NCBI GenBank assembly: GCA_029688995.1
Contig: JARULA010000001.1
Span: 62,001 to 126,000 of the forward strand
Direction: 5' to 3'
DNA from: Marinilabiliaceae bacterium ANBcel2
Lineage (GTDB): Bacteria; Bacteroidota; Bacteroidia; Bacteroidales; Marinilabiliaceae
DNA length: 64,000 bases
Below the pieces are notes generated by a model, which was not told where the DNA came from, did not search any database, and saw only the letters and a program-made list of their open reading frames with translations. A program made the translations under genes and the position numbers. Of this stretch, positions 49,292 to 57,231 are shown piece after piece; within the stretch, counting starts at the first letter, position 1; each line of letters opens with the position of its first letter.

Positions 49292-50068
49292 CTACTCAGC
49301 AACATTTTGACGCACCTTAGTGAGGTAACGCTGCATTCCGGCAGAATCCCTGCTATTAATCAACTCTAAAAGCTCCTTTAACTCTTTACGAATCTGCTCT
49401 ACCTGTCCGGTAGTATAAGGATTAAAAAGAATTTCGGTTAAAAGATAATCATCCTCAGACAATAACCCCTTTGCAATTGCCATATGTTTTCTAAATGTTG
49501 TTCCGGGAGCTTCCTGCTTTTTCATACAGGCAGCAAAAACAAGAGTGGAGGAAAAAGGTATAGAAAGGGAGTATGCAATAGTTTCATCATGCTCATCAAA
49601 TGAGTATTGATGGATGTTCAGACCAAGAGATTGAAAAAAGTCTTTAAAAAAAGCTTTCCCCATATGATCCGATTCAGATATGATTATTGCATGATGCTCA
49701 CTTAAATCCTTTAAATTCGCAAATGTAGGTCCGAACATAGGATGAGTAGAAACATAACGGCGGTTACTCTTCTCGTAAAACTCTCTAAAACCTGTTTTAA
49801 CCGATGCAACATCACTCAATATACACTGTTGAGGCAAGTAGGGCAAAACCTCTTCAAACACCTCAATTGTACATTTTAAATTGACACTGTTTATCACAAG
49901 CTCAGGATCAAACTCCTTTATCTCATTTAATGTTGTTAACCGCTCAGTGTTAAACACATACTTTAACCTCGATTTATCTACATCATAAATTGCAACATCG
50001 TGCTCAAGACAGAGCGCATCAGTAAGCCATGTACCCATCTTACCGGCACCAAGAATACAAATTTTCAT
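49292..50068 (-). CDS. tyrA: Prephenate dehydrogenase
   Basis: NAD(P)-dependent dehydrogenase (258 aa) converting prephenate to 4-hydroxyphenylpyruvate for tyrosine. The N-terminal Rossmann motif is ILGAGKMGTWLTDAL, with an acidic end at IYDVDKSR. DVASVKTGFREF and STHPMFGPTFANL (catalytic His) match the TyrA family. It is shorter than many TyrA proteins, with no ACT or chorismate-mutase domain. Mutase activity is supplied by the neighbouring DAHP synthase fusion. Last gene of the leftward aromatic operon, 60 nt after it. Confidence 0.9.
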   Translation of the reverse strand: MKICILGAGKMGTWLTDALCLEHDVAIYDVDKSRLKYVFNTERLTTLNEIKEFDPELVINSVNLKCTIEVFEEVLPYLPQQCILSDVASVKTGFREFYEKSNRRYVSTHPMFGPTFANLKDLSEHHAIIISESDHMGKAFFKDFFQSLGLNIHQYSFDEHDETIAYSLSIPFSSTLVFAACMKKQEAPGTTFRKHMAIAKGLLSEDDYLLTEILFNPYTTGQVEQIRKELKELLELINSRDSAGMQRYLTKVRQNVAE

Positions 50069-50128
50069 TTGAAAATATTTTGTTTAAGTTATTGTAACAA
50101 TATCAAACCGCAAACTACCCAACCAATA

Positions 50129-51232
50129 CTAATCTTGCCCGCCCTCTTTCAACTCTTTGTTCATTATATCACTTTGACGAGAAATGGACTCCTCATGAAT
50201 AGACTCAAAAATTTTTGTAGCAAACTCTGAGTCAAGTCCTCTTTCTGAAGCTCTTGTACACCTATCCTTCATAATCTCATCATATCTACGTGACTGCAAA
50301 ATAGTGACATTATTCTCTCTTTTATAATGTCCAATTGCATCTGAAATACGCATACGCTCTTTAAGCACATCAAGAAGTTTATTATCAAGTTCATCAATCT
50401 CTTTTCTTAGCTCATCGAGAGTATTACGGGGTTTATTTCCGATTTTAGGTTTACGCAAAACAAGTTTATCAAGCATCAACTTAAGATCGTGAGGAGTAAC
50501 CTGTTGAGAAGCATCACTCCATGCTTTTTCAGGATTAATATGGGACTCAATAATTAAACCATCAAAACTTAAATCCATTGCTTCCTGACAAACAAAGGCA
50601 AGTAGATTTCGATTGCCGGCTATATGACTAGGGTCGGTAATTATAGGCAAATCGGGTAAACGCCGGTGAAGCTCAATAGGGATTTGCCATTGAGGATCAT
50701 TTCTAAACTCAGATTTATCATATGTGCTAAACCCACGATGAATTGCTGCAATCTGCTTTATACCGGCATTGTTGATACGCTCCAAAGCACCAATCCACAA
50801 ATCTAAATCAGGATTAACAGGATTCTTAACAAAAACAGGAATGTCAACACCCTTTAATGCATCAGCAACCTCCTGCACTGCAAAGGGATTTGCCGATGTA
50901 CGAGCACCTACCCATACCATATCAACCCCATGTTTTATTGCTTCATAGACATGGTGTGAGGTAGCAACCTCAACGCCAACATACATACCGGTCTCTTCTT
51001 TAACCTTCTTAAGCCAGGGCAGCCCAACTGTGCCAACACCTTCAAAAGCCCCTGGTCTTGTTCTCGGTTTCCATATACCGGCTCTAAAAATTTTCACTCC
51101 GGCTGCTGCAAGAGCTCGTGCAGTATTTAACACCTGATCTTCGGTTTCGGCACTACAGGGGCCTGAAATAATTACCGGTCGTTTAATCTCCAATCCGGGA
51201 AATTTAATAGGATTAATAACTATTTTTGACAT
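50129..51232 (-). CDS. DAHP synthase with C-terminal chorismate mutase
   Basis: Fusion of 367 aa. Residues 1 to about 260 are a type I-beta 3-deoxy-D-arabino-heptulosonate 7-phosphate synthase (ISGPCSAETEDQV, GIWKPRTRPGAFEG, ADPSH-like TDPSHIAGNR), the first step of the shikimate pathway. From about 268 to 355 comes an AroQ-type chorismate mutase (LRKEIDELDNKLLDVLKERM...RISDAIGHYK). Porphyromonas gingivalis has the same fusion, in which the mutase domain also mediates prephenate inhibition. The enzyme therefore links entry to the pathway with the branch to Phe/Tyr. The ATG overlaps the aminotransferase stop by 13 nt. Confidence 0.94.
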   Translation of the reverse strand: MSKIVINPIKFPGLEIKRPVIISGPCSAETEDQVLNTARALAAAGVKIFRAGIWKPRTRPGAFEGVGTVGLPWLKKVKEETGMYVGVEVATSHHVYEAIKHGVDMVWVGARTSANPFAVQEVADALKGVDIPVFVKNPVNPDLDLWIGALERINNAGIKQIAAIHRGFSTYDKSEFRNDPQWQIPIELHRRLPDLPIITDPSHIAGNRNLLAFVCQEAMDLSFDGLIIESHINPEKAWSDASQQVTPHDLKLMLDKLVLRKPKIGNKPRNTLDELRKEIDELDNKLLDVLKERMRISDAIGHYKRENNVTILQSRRYDEIMKDRCTRASERGLDSEFATKIFESIHEESISRQSDIMNKELKEGGQD

Positions 51233-52398
51233 GACTCTTCGATTTGGATATTTTTAATTCGATTAATTGACTCTTTTAAAAGTTGTGTTGAGGAGCAGAG
51301 CGAAAGTCGTAAATATCTTTTCCCATTCTCACCAAAAATAAAGCCTGGAGTTAAAAAAACATTTGCTTTATTCAAGATCTCTTCGCTTAATGCTTCAGCA
51401 CTAATTATATTATCGGGAATTTTAGCCCATATAAACATACCAACCTGATCGGGATCATAAGTACAATTAAGCAAATCAAGTATTTCACCAACCAGGGAAC
51501 GACGCTCAGAGTAAACACTGTTTATCTTTTTATACCACTTATCATCTAAATTAAGGGCTATAGCAGCAGCATCTTGCAAGGGTCGAAACATCCCCGAATC
51601 CATATTACTCTTAACTCTTAAAATATAGTTTATAAATTCTGAGTTTGAAGCAGCCATTCCTATTCGCCACCCTGGCATATTATGAGATTTACTAAGAGAG
51701 TTCATCTCAATAACAATGTCTTTAGCCCCCTTAACTGATAAAAGACTACTGGGATTGGGATTTAAAACAAAGCTGTATGGATTATCATTACATATTAAAA
51801 TATTATGATTTTTACCAAACGCAACAAGCTTTTCCATTGTTATTAAATCAGCTTTGGCTCCTGTTGGCATATTAGGATAGTTTACCCACATCAATTTCAC
51901 TTTTGAAAGATCCTCTTTTTCGAGAGACTCTAAATCAGGCTGCCATTTATTATCCTCTTTTAAATTATATATCCTTACTGTAGCTCCGGTTAAATTAGTA
52001 ACTGCACTATATGTAGGATACCCGGGATCGGGAATTAAAACCTCATCACCCTTATTTAAAAAAGCCATAGAGATATGCATTATTCCCTCTTTGGAACCCA
52101 TTAATGGCAATATTTCTGTTTCAGGGTCAAGATCAACTCCATAACTTTTTTTATACCATCTGCTAAAGCCTTTTCGAAGCTCGGGAATACCTTTATAGCT
52201 TTGATATCCATGATGAGCGGGATTCCCTGCAGAGCTATAGAGTGCCTCCAGAACATCGTCAGATGGGGGATTGTCCGGACTGCCAATACCGAGGTTAATA
52301 ACATCTTTCCCCTCTTGTCTCATGCGATCAATCTGTCGCAATTTTACCGAAAAGTAATACTCTTTTACTGTACTTATTCTATCAGCTGGTTTTATCAT
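51220..52398 (-). CDS. PLP aminotransferase of aromatic amino acid synthesis
   Basis: Class I/II aminotransferase (392 aa). Schiff-base Lys lies in SLSKSHNMPGWRIG, with the PLP-binding WVNYPNMPTGA and CNDNPYSF segments before it and RLSLC near the C-terminus. Its position between prephenate dehydratase and DAHP synthase-chorismate mutase indicates that it transaminates phenylpyruvate and 4-hydroxyphenylpyruvate, the last step to Phe and Tyr. The family also includes aspartate and LL-diaminopimelate aminotransferases, so exact specificity is inferred from the operon. It is 15 nt after pheA. Confidence 0.88.
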   Translation of the reverse strand: MIKPADRISTVKEYYFSVKLRQIDRMRQEGKDVINLGIGSPDNPPSDDVLEALYSSAGNPAHHGYQSYKGIPELRKGFSRWYKKSYGVDLDPETEILPLMGSKEGIMHISMAFLNKGDEVLIPDPGYPTYSAVTNLTGATVRIYNLKEDNKWQPDLESLEKEDLSKVKLMWVNYPNMPTGAKADLITMEKLVAFGKNHNILICNDNPYSFVLNPNPSSLLSVKGAKDIVIEMNSLSKSHNMPGWRIGMAASNSEFINYILRVKSNMDSGMFRPLQDAAAIALNLDDKWYKKINSVYSERRSLVGEILDLLNCTYDPDQVGMFIWAKIPDNIISAEALSEEILNKANVFLTPGFIFGENGKRYLRLSLCSSTQLLKESINRIKNIQIEESCQK

Positions 52399-52413
52399 AA
52401 CTAATTTTTGATT

Positions 52414-53328
52414 TTATGAGATAGCATTAACATTTTTAACGTTTTCTCCGCCATTGGTTTCATAGAGAACATCTGCACCCCTGTAAACTCCAAGCTCACG
52501 TAGTTTACGGCATAGCGGACGAATAGCATTTAGTGATTGAATATAACGATCATAATTGTGAAACATCACATCGATATAGAAGAGATACTCCCATTCACTA
52601 CCTATTATTGGAAGCGATTGTATCTTTGTAAGATTAATATTGTAAAAAGTAAGAATAGTTAAAATCTTTGACAAACTCCCCTCCTCGTGAGGCAGAGAAA
52701 ACACCAGTGAAGACTTATTAAAAAGACCATCCTCTATCCTCCTGGTCTGTTTCTCTTTATCGGGTGTACCTACTATCAAAAATCTGGTGTAATTATGCTT
52801 ATTTGTTTCAATATTTTTACCAATTACCTCAAGACCATAAAGTTTTGAAGCCAAAGAGGAAGCTATTGCACCAACTCCCTCTGTTTGATTATCCGTTATC
52901 AATTTTGCACTTAATGCAGTATCCTCGGTCTCAATTAACTTAACATGAGGATATTGACGCAAAAAACTATGGCACTGAGCAAGAGCCATAGGATGAGAAT
53001 GAACTTCACGAATATCAGACATTGTTTGTCCGGGTAGAACCATAAATTGATGTTTTATCCTCAATTTATGCTCACCCAAAACTTGCAGTCCTGAATCCTT
53101 AAGAAGTGTATAATTAGCCAAAATACTTCCTACCAAAGTATTCTCAATAGCAACTATTCCCTCTAAACTGCGATCTCTGTCTATTTTGTCAAAAAGCTCA
53201 TCAAAAGAGACGCAAGAAACTGTTTCAACATCATAATTTGAATAAAAAGCTCTTATTGCAATATCGTGATTAGCCCCCGGCCAACCCTGCATTGCAACTT
53301 TTTTTACCTTTTTTTGTTCACCACTCAT
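52414..53328 (-). CDS. pheA: Prephenate dehydratase
   Basis: Monofunctional prephenate dehydratase (304 aa from the ATG at 53328) producing phenylpyruvate. The catalytic region has VAMQGWPGANHDIA, EGIVAIENTLVGS, VHSHPMALAQC and a TRFLIVG segment matching the conserved TRF motif. A C-terminal ACT domain (LVFSLPHEEGSLSKIL, ESLP-like IQSLPI) should bind Phe for feedback inhibition. An in-frame ATG at 53352, 8 codons upstream, is also possible; MSGEQKK gives the more usual N-terminus. First gene of the operon and target of the attenuator just upstream. Confidence 0.93.
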   Translation of the reverse strand: MSGEQKKVKKVAMQGWPGANHDIAIRAFYSNYDVETVSCVSFDELFDKIDRDRSLEGIVAIENTLVGSILANYTLLKDSGLQVLGEHKLRIKHQFMVLPGQTMSDIREVHSHPMALAQCHSFLRQYPHVKLIETEDTALSAKLITDNQTEGVGAIASSLASKLYGLEVIGKNIETNKHNYTRFLIVGTPDKEKQTRRIEDGLFNKSSLVFSLPHEEGSLSKILTILTFYNINLTKIQSLPIIGSEWEYLFYIDVMFHNYDRYIQSLNAIRPLCRKLRELGVYRGADVLYETNGGENVKNVNAIS

Positions 53329-53366
53329 GTTACTGTTTTTATTTCTAAACATTTTAGATATAGCAC

Positions 53367-53399
53367 AAAAAAAGTCCCGCCTTAATGGGGCGAGACTTT
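53367..53399 (-). terminator. Attenuator terminator upstream of pheA
   Basis: On the minus strand AAAGTC-T-CGCC (53399-53389) pairs with GGCG-G-GACTTT (53381-53371), giving 10 pairs around one mismatch and a 7-nt loop. The T tract continues to 53367. It ends 15 nt before the ATG at 53352 and 39 nt before that at 53328. It therefore sits inside the leader of the operon and not at the end of a gene, the expected place for a regulated premature terminator. Confidence 0.88.
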
Positions 53400-53417
53400 A
53401 ATATTTTTTTATTCCTG

Positions 53418-53503
53418 CTTTTATCACTTCTCAATCAGGCAAATACCAAGACCACCCCTTTTTGGCTCCAAACCAAAAAAAGAAAAAAAAGAAGTAATAA
53501 AAA
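53418..53503 (-). promoter_or_regulatory. Competing leader pairings of the aromatic-operon attenuator
   Basis: Segment A, UUUUUAUUACUUCUU (53503-53489, Phe/Tyr codons 6-11), pairs with segment B, GAGAAGUGAUAAAAG (53432-53418, at and after the leader stop), over 15 contiguous pairs including 3 G-U. Between them GGGGUGG (53458-53452) can pair with UCGCCCC (53393-53387), which is part of the 5' arm and loop of the terminator. A:B would enclose GGGGUGG in its loop, so the two pairings should compete. These pairings are read directly from the sequence; the regulatory meaning is inferred. Confidence 0.65.
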
Positions 53504-53520
53504 TAAGAATGAGTACGCAT
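53431..53520 (-). CDS. Aromatic-rich leader peptide of the pheA operon
   Basis: A 29-codon frame from the ATG at 53520 to TGA at 53431. It begins MRTHS and then reads YFYYFFFFFFWF, followed by a basic GAKKG segment and WSWYLPD. In all it has 8 Phe, 4 Tyr and 3 Trp, 15 of 29 residues. The Phe/Tyr block lies about 90-120 nt before the terminator hairpin. Such a peptide next to pheA is the expected control element of Phe-dependent attenuation, comparable in design to the Phe-rich leader before E. coli pheA. Because six Phe codons include T-rich runs, part of the composition could reflect AT bias. Against that, TGG and TAC codons and the matching pairings argue for selection. Confidence 0.75.
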   Translation of the reverse strand: MRTHSYFYYFFFFFFWFGAKKGWSWYLPD

Positions 53521-53652
53521 TATTTTATACTTTTCGCTATTATATGTGTACAAAATTAATGATAAAAATGATACAGGACAAAATATATTATAAGTTTTTA
53601 TTACATATCCAGAAATAAAATCCTATTTTTAAACTAAAGAGATAGAAATAAT

Positions 53653-54654
53653 ATGCAAACACACGCACAAAAGATAAGACTGGGAGTATTCCTCTTTATA
53701 AGCTCAATTCTTGTAATATTTTTAATAGGATATTTTACAGCAAGAGAGTTTTTTGAAAAAACAGATACCTATTATATTGCATATAAAGATGTTTCTGTTG
53801 GAGGTATGGAAGTTGGCAGTCCGGTACAATATCTGGGAATAAAAACAGGAACAATATCAAATATTCACATTGATCCCGATGATATAAACACTGTAATAGT
53901 AGAAATTTCTCTTAAACATGAAACACCAATAAAAGAAGATGCAAGAGCTGATATTATAACAATGGGAATTACCGGTTTAAGAGGAATTGAGATAAGAGGA
54001 GGTAGTAATGAAGCCGATCTTTTAGAACCCGGAGAGTTTTTATCGCCGGGAGGATCTCTTACAGAAGATATAACAGGAAAAGCTGAAGTTATTGCCGAAA
54101 AGGCAGAGATGGTTTTAAATAATCTTCTTCAAATTACAAGGTATGAAAACATTGAAAAAGTAAGTTCTATTCTTGACAAATATGAAAATTTAGCAACAAA
54201 TACAAATCATGCGGTATTAAGAATCGACTCTCTTGTTGAAAATAACAGTAAAAATGTTACAGAAACCATAACATCTGCAAAGGATATTACTCAAATTGTT
54301 CAAAAAACCTCAAAAAATCTATATGAAACTTCTGAAACAATAAATCAGGGACTTAATAATGACACCCTTAATATTATTATGACAAATATTTTTGAACTAT
54401 CCGAAAAGCTTAAAGAGACCGAAATAAACCGTTTAATAGAAGATATAGGAGGAGTAGCAGCACAAACACACCAGCTGCTCATAAGACTCGATGATGATAT
54501 TAACAGAGGAAGTAGAGATTTAGTGGAAAGTCAAAAGTTGTTAAAAGAGACTCTCCACAACCTAAATGAAGCATCCAGAAAAATAAACAGTGATCCCTCT
54601 ATATTAATTCGTGGTGCTTCACCAAAAGGGATCCCCGACGATGAACTCCAATAA
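53653..54654 (+). CDS. MlaD-type MCE-domain lipid transport protein
   Basis: Membrane-anchored MCE protein (333 aa), the periplasmic substrate-binding part of a phospholipid ABC transporter. One transmembrane helix (about residues 11-28) precedes a single MCE domain (about 38-118) with YKDVSVGGMEVGSPVQYLGIKTG and MGITGLRGIEIRGG. A long helical tail rich in Asn, Thr and Glu follows and may form the tunnel or coiled coil typical of the family. First gene of the Mla cassette, divergent from the aromatic operon. It overlaps no other gene in the +1 frame; the lipoprotein gene begins 20 nt after its stop. Confidence 0.9.
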   Translation: MQTHAQKIRLGVFLFISSILVIFLIGYFTAREFFEKTDTYYIAYKDVSVGGMEVGSPVQYLGIKTGTISNIHIDPDDINTVIVEISLKHETPIKEDARADIITMGITGLRGIEIRGGSNEADLLEPGEFLSPGGSLTEDITGKAEVIAEKAEMVLNNLLQITRYENIEKVSSILDKYENLATNTNHAVLRIDSLVENNSKNVTETITSAKDITQIVQKTSKNLYETSETINQGLNNDTLNIIMTNIFELSEKLKETEINRLIEDIGGVAAQTHQLLIRLDDDINRGSRDLVESQKLLKETLHNLNEASRKINSDPSILIRGASPKGIPDDELQ

Positions 54655-54673
54655 TATTAAATATGATATGACA

Positions 54674-55303
54674 ATGAAACGCACATATTACTTTTTACTA
54701 ACAATTTTAATAGTACTTGCAAGTGGCTGTCGCTCAAAAGAATCTGCCCTAAAGAATTACTACCTTATTGAGTTTCCTCAATATGATAGCGAGCAGAGTG
54801 TTGACTCCCCGTTTATTGATGCATGGTGCATAGTTGATGATGCTAATATTCAACCTCCCTACAACAGCAGCAGAATAGCCATCAAAAATCAATCACATCA
54901 AATAAATTATTTTCAAAATCATGAATGGGCAGTACCCCCTTCAAACATAATAACACCATTAATTAAAGACTATTTAAACAGTAACAATATCTTCAACAAA
55001 GCCGATAGCAGATTTTGGCAGGTACATCCCTCATTTAGATTAACAACAAATATCAAAAACATGGAAGTAATATCTAAAGAGGGAGTCTATTCAGCACACC
55101 TTAATATTGAATTCAATTTAATTAGTATTTATAACGAAACAGTACTAATATCGCACTCTGTGGTAAAAAAAGATGAGAGTGACAGGCGCAATCTAAATTC
55201 AATAGCTTCAATTTTTAGCGAAATGATATATAATGAGTTAGCCATTTTTACAGAGAATTTAATTGAAAACAGGGAAGATTTAAACGAATATATAATTCGG
55301 TAA
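54674..55303 (+). CDS. ABC-type transport auxiliary lipoprotein
   Basis: Outer-membrane or periplasmic lipoprotein (209 aa from the ATG at 54674). The signal peptide ends in a lipobox LASGC (Cys about residue 19). After it, LKNYYLIEFPQYD and a central IAIKNQSHQINYFQNHEWAVPP resemble the PqiC/DUF330-type auxiliary lipoproteins found with MCE transporters. The frame is open for 21 codons further upstream, but those residues overlap the MCE gene and lack a signal sequence. Its place in the operon supports a role in lipid transfer between membranes. Confidence 0.82.
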   Translation: MKRTYYFLLTILIVLASGCRSKESALKNYYLIEFPQYDSEQSVDSPFIDAWCIVDDANIQPPYNSSRIAIKNQSHQINYFQNHEWAVPPSNIITPLIKDYLNSNNIFNKADSRFWQVHPSFRLTTNIKNMEVISKEGVYSAHLNIEFNLISIYNETVLISHSVVKKDESDRRNLNSIASIFSEMIYNELAIFTENLIENREDLNEYIIR

Positions 55304-55330
55304 AAAAGGATATAATCAAATAATTTTCTA

Positions 55331-56446
55331 ATGGAGGAAAACTCACCTAAAAATAGTAATTTCAGCTTTAACCAAAACGTTTTATTTATAAAAGACCGTT
55401 TAGAAATTGATAATGCTGCAAAACTTGTCAGGGAAGCATTAAAGAGATTATCTTCAAAAAACAGACCCAACCACTTAATAATTGATCTATCGCAACTTAA
55501 AGATGCTGACAGTGCAGGTATTACATCTATTTTCTATCTCAAAAAGGAGTATGAAAAATGTAATATTACTACAGAGATTAAATATGCTTCAAAGAAAATA
55601 AGCGAAAAACTTGAACTATTTAAACCTTCGAATTATCAACATATTGAAAAAAACAAAACATTTAATTTATTCTATCTCTTCGGTGAAAAAGCTTACAAGT
55701 TTTTGTCAGAGGAGATTGTTTCATTTTTTTTATTAATTGCCAACATCTCGTTTTGGTCTTTTACCGACCTGTTTAAAAAAAAACAGCGAAGAAAAGGAGA
55801 AACAGTAAATCAGGCAGTTGCAATTGGAGTAAATGCTGTTCCAATAATTGTGGCTCTCTCGTTTATTATCGGACTGGTTTTGGCGTTACAATCAGCATCA
55901 CAGCTTCGTAATTTTGGAGCTGATATCTTTATCGTCGATCTTGTTGTAATTGCAATGATGGCCGAGATGGGTCCTCTTATCACAGCTATATTGGTAGCAG
56001 GACGAAGCGGGTCGGCAATAGCAGCTGAAATAGCAACAATGAAAGTAACCTCCGAAACCGATGCCTTAAAAACAATGGGTATAAACCCTCTTAGATTTGT
56101 TGTTATCCCAAAAGTATATGGAGGGGTGATGACAATGCCATTTCTTGCTATGATTGCAAATGTATGTGGAATAGCAGGGGGAGCTGTTGCAGCATGGGCA
56201 TATCTGGATATTACTCCAGCTATGTTTATTACCAGAATGTCTGAAAGTATCTATCAAAAAGATATTTTAACCGGAGTTATTAAAAGTATTGTTTTTATTA
56301 TTACAATTGTAATTACGGGTACCTATTTTGGATTAAGAGTTAAGGAGGGAGCCAGAGGTGTAGGCATAGCAACAACCCAATCGGTAGTTGCAGCCATATC
56401 ACTGGTAATTATTGCAGATAGTATTTTAGGGCTAATCTTTTATTAA
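55331..56446 (+). CDS. STAS-MlaE fusion: lipid ABC transporter permease
   Basis: Inner-membrane permease (371 aa). Residues about 10-100 form a STAS domain (LFIKDRLEIDNAAKLV, LIIDLSQLKDADSAGI), equivalent to the separate MlaB protein of E. coli. The rest is MlaE, with several transmembrane helices and the conserved EMGPLITAILVAGRSGSAIAAEIATMKVT segment followed by ETDALKTMGINP. The fused domain should sit on the cytoplasmic side at the ATPase MlaF. STAS-MlaE fusions are known in other bacteria, but it replaces a separate mlaB gene here. Third gene of the operon. Confidence 0.92.
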   Translation: MEENSPKNSNFSFNQNVLFIKDRLEIDNAAKLVREALKRLSSKNRPNHLIIDLSQLKDADSAGITSIFYLKKEYEKCNITTEIKYASKKISEKLELFKPSNYQHIEKNKTFNLFYLFGEKAYKFLSEEIVSFFLLIANISFWSFTDLFKKKQRRKGETVNQAVAIGVNAVPIIVALSFIIGLVLALQSASQLRNFGADIFIVDLVVIAMMAEMGPLITAILVAGRSGSAIAAEIATMKVTSETDALKTMGINPLRFVVIPKVYGGVMTMPFLAMIANVCGIAGGAVAAWAYLDITPAMFITRMSESIYQKDILTGVIKSIVFIITIVITGTYFGLRVKEGARGVGIATTQSVVAAISLVIIADSILGLIFY

Positions 56447-56457
56447 GGGATATTAAC

Positions 56458-57204
56458 ATGGTGCAGGAAAAGATTATAGAAGTTAATAATTTAACAGCCT
56501 CCTTTGGTAATAAAGAAGTTTTAAAAGGGGTCTCTTTTTCGGCATATAAAAAAGAGATAACTGTAATAATTGGGGGCAGCGGTTCGGGTAAAAGTACAAT
56601 ACTTAACAACTTGCTACGTTTGTATGAGCCTCCTGCTAACTGTGTAAAAATTTTCAACAGGGATGTTACAACTTTAACCGAAGAGGAGCTCACCCGCTTT
56701 TATATAAAAACAGGAGTCTTTTTTCAAAATGGTGCTCTATTAAATTCTCTTACCACAGGTGAAAACATTGCTCTTAATCTTGAACAACACTCCAATCTGC
56801 CATCCGCTATAATAAATGATATAGTAAAAATGAAACTAAAACTGGTAAACCTTGAAGATGCCTTTAACCTGTATCCATCACAACTAAGCGGTGGAATGTT
56901 AAAAAGAGCTGCACTAGCAAGGGCTGTTATTATGGACCCTCCATTACTCTTTTGCGATGAACCGGGGGCCGGACTTGATCCTGTATCTCTTGCAAATTTA
57001 GATCAGTTAATTATTGATCTGCGTAATAAAATGAATATGACAATAGTTATGATCACGCATGAGGTCTCATCCATTATGAGAATTGCCGACAAAATAATCT
57101 TTCTGGATAAGGGAGAGATTATTTTTGAAGGCTCACCAAACGATGCAGTAAAGTCAAACATTAAAGCAGTAGAAGACTTTTTTGGTAAAGGCAGAGGGAT
57201 GTAA
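56458..57204 (+). CDS. MlaF-type lipid ABC transporter ATP-binding protein
   Basis: ATPase subunit (248 aa) of the MCE/Mla transporter. Walker A is GGSGSGKST, the Q-loop lies in FFQNGALLNSLT, the signature is LSGGMLKRAALARA and Walker B is LLFCDEPGAGLDP, followed by the H-loop THEVSS. The FQNGALLNSLT segment is characteristic of the Mkl/MlaF group. It starts 12 nt after the permease and ends the operon; it is convergent with the ABC-F gene. Confidence 0.93.
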   Translation: MVQEKIIEVNNLTASFGNKEVLKGVSFSAYKKEITVIIGGSGSGKSTILNNLLRLYEPPANCVKIFNRDVTTLTEEELTRFYIKTGVFFQNGALLNSLTTGENIALNLEQHSNLPSAIINDIVKMKLKLVNLEDAFNLYPSQLSGGMLKRAALARAVIMDPPLLFCDEPGAGLDPVSLANLDQLIIDLRNKMNMTIVMITHEVSSIMRIADKIIFLDKGEIIFEGSPNDAVKSNIKAVEDFFGKGRGM

Positions 57205-57231
57205 AGATAAAGTAGTCTCTAAAGAGTCACG

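Noticed and set aside
53385-53618. Plus-strand 77-codon frame upstream of the MCE gene
   Set aside because: It overlaps the leader peptide and terminator of the pheA operon on the other strand and has low-complexity Lys/Asn/Leu composition. The minus-strand leader explains the sequence better.
57205-57231. Possible terminator between mlaF and the ABC-F gene
   Set aside because: Only a 4-bp CTCT/AGAG pairing with no T tract is present in the 27-nt gap.
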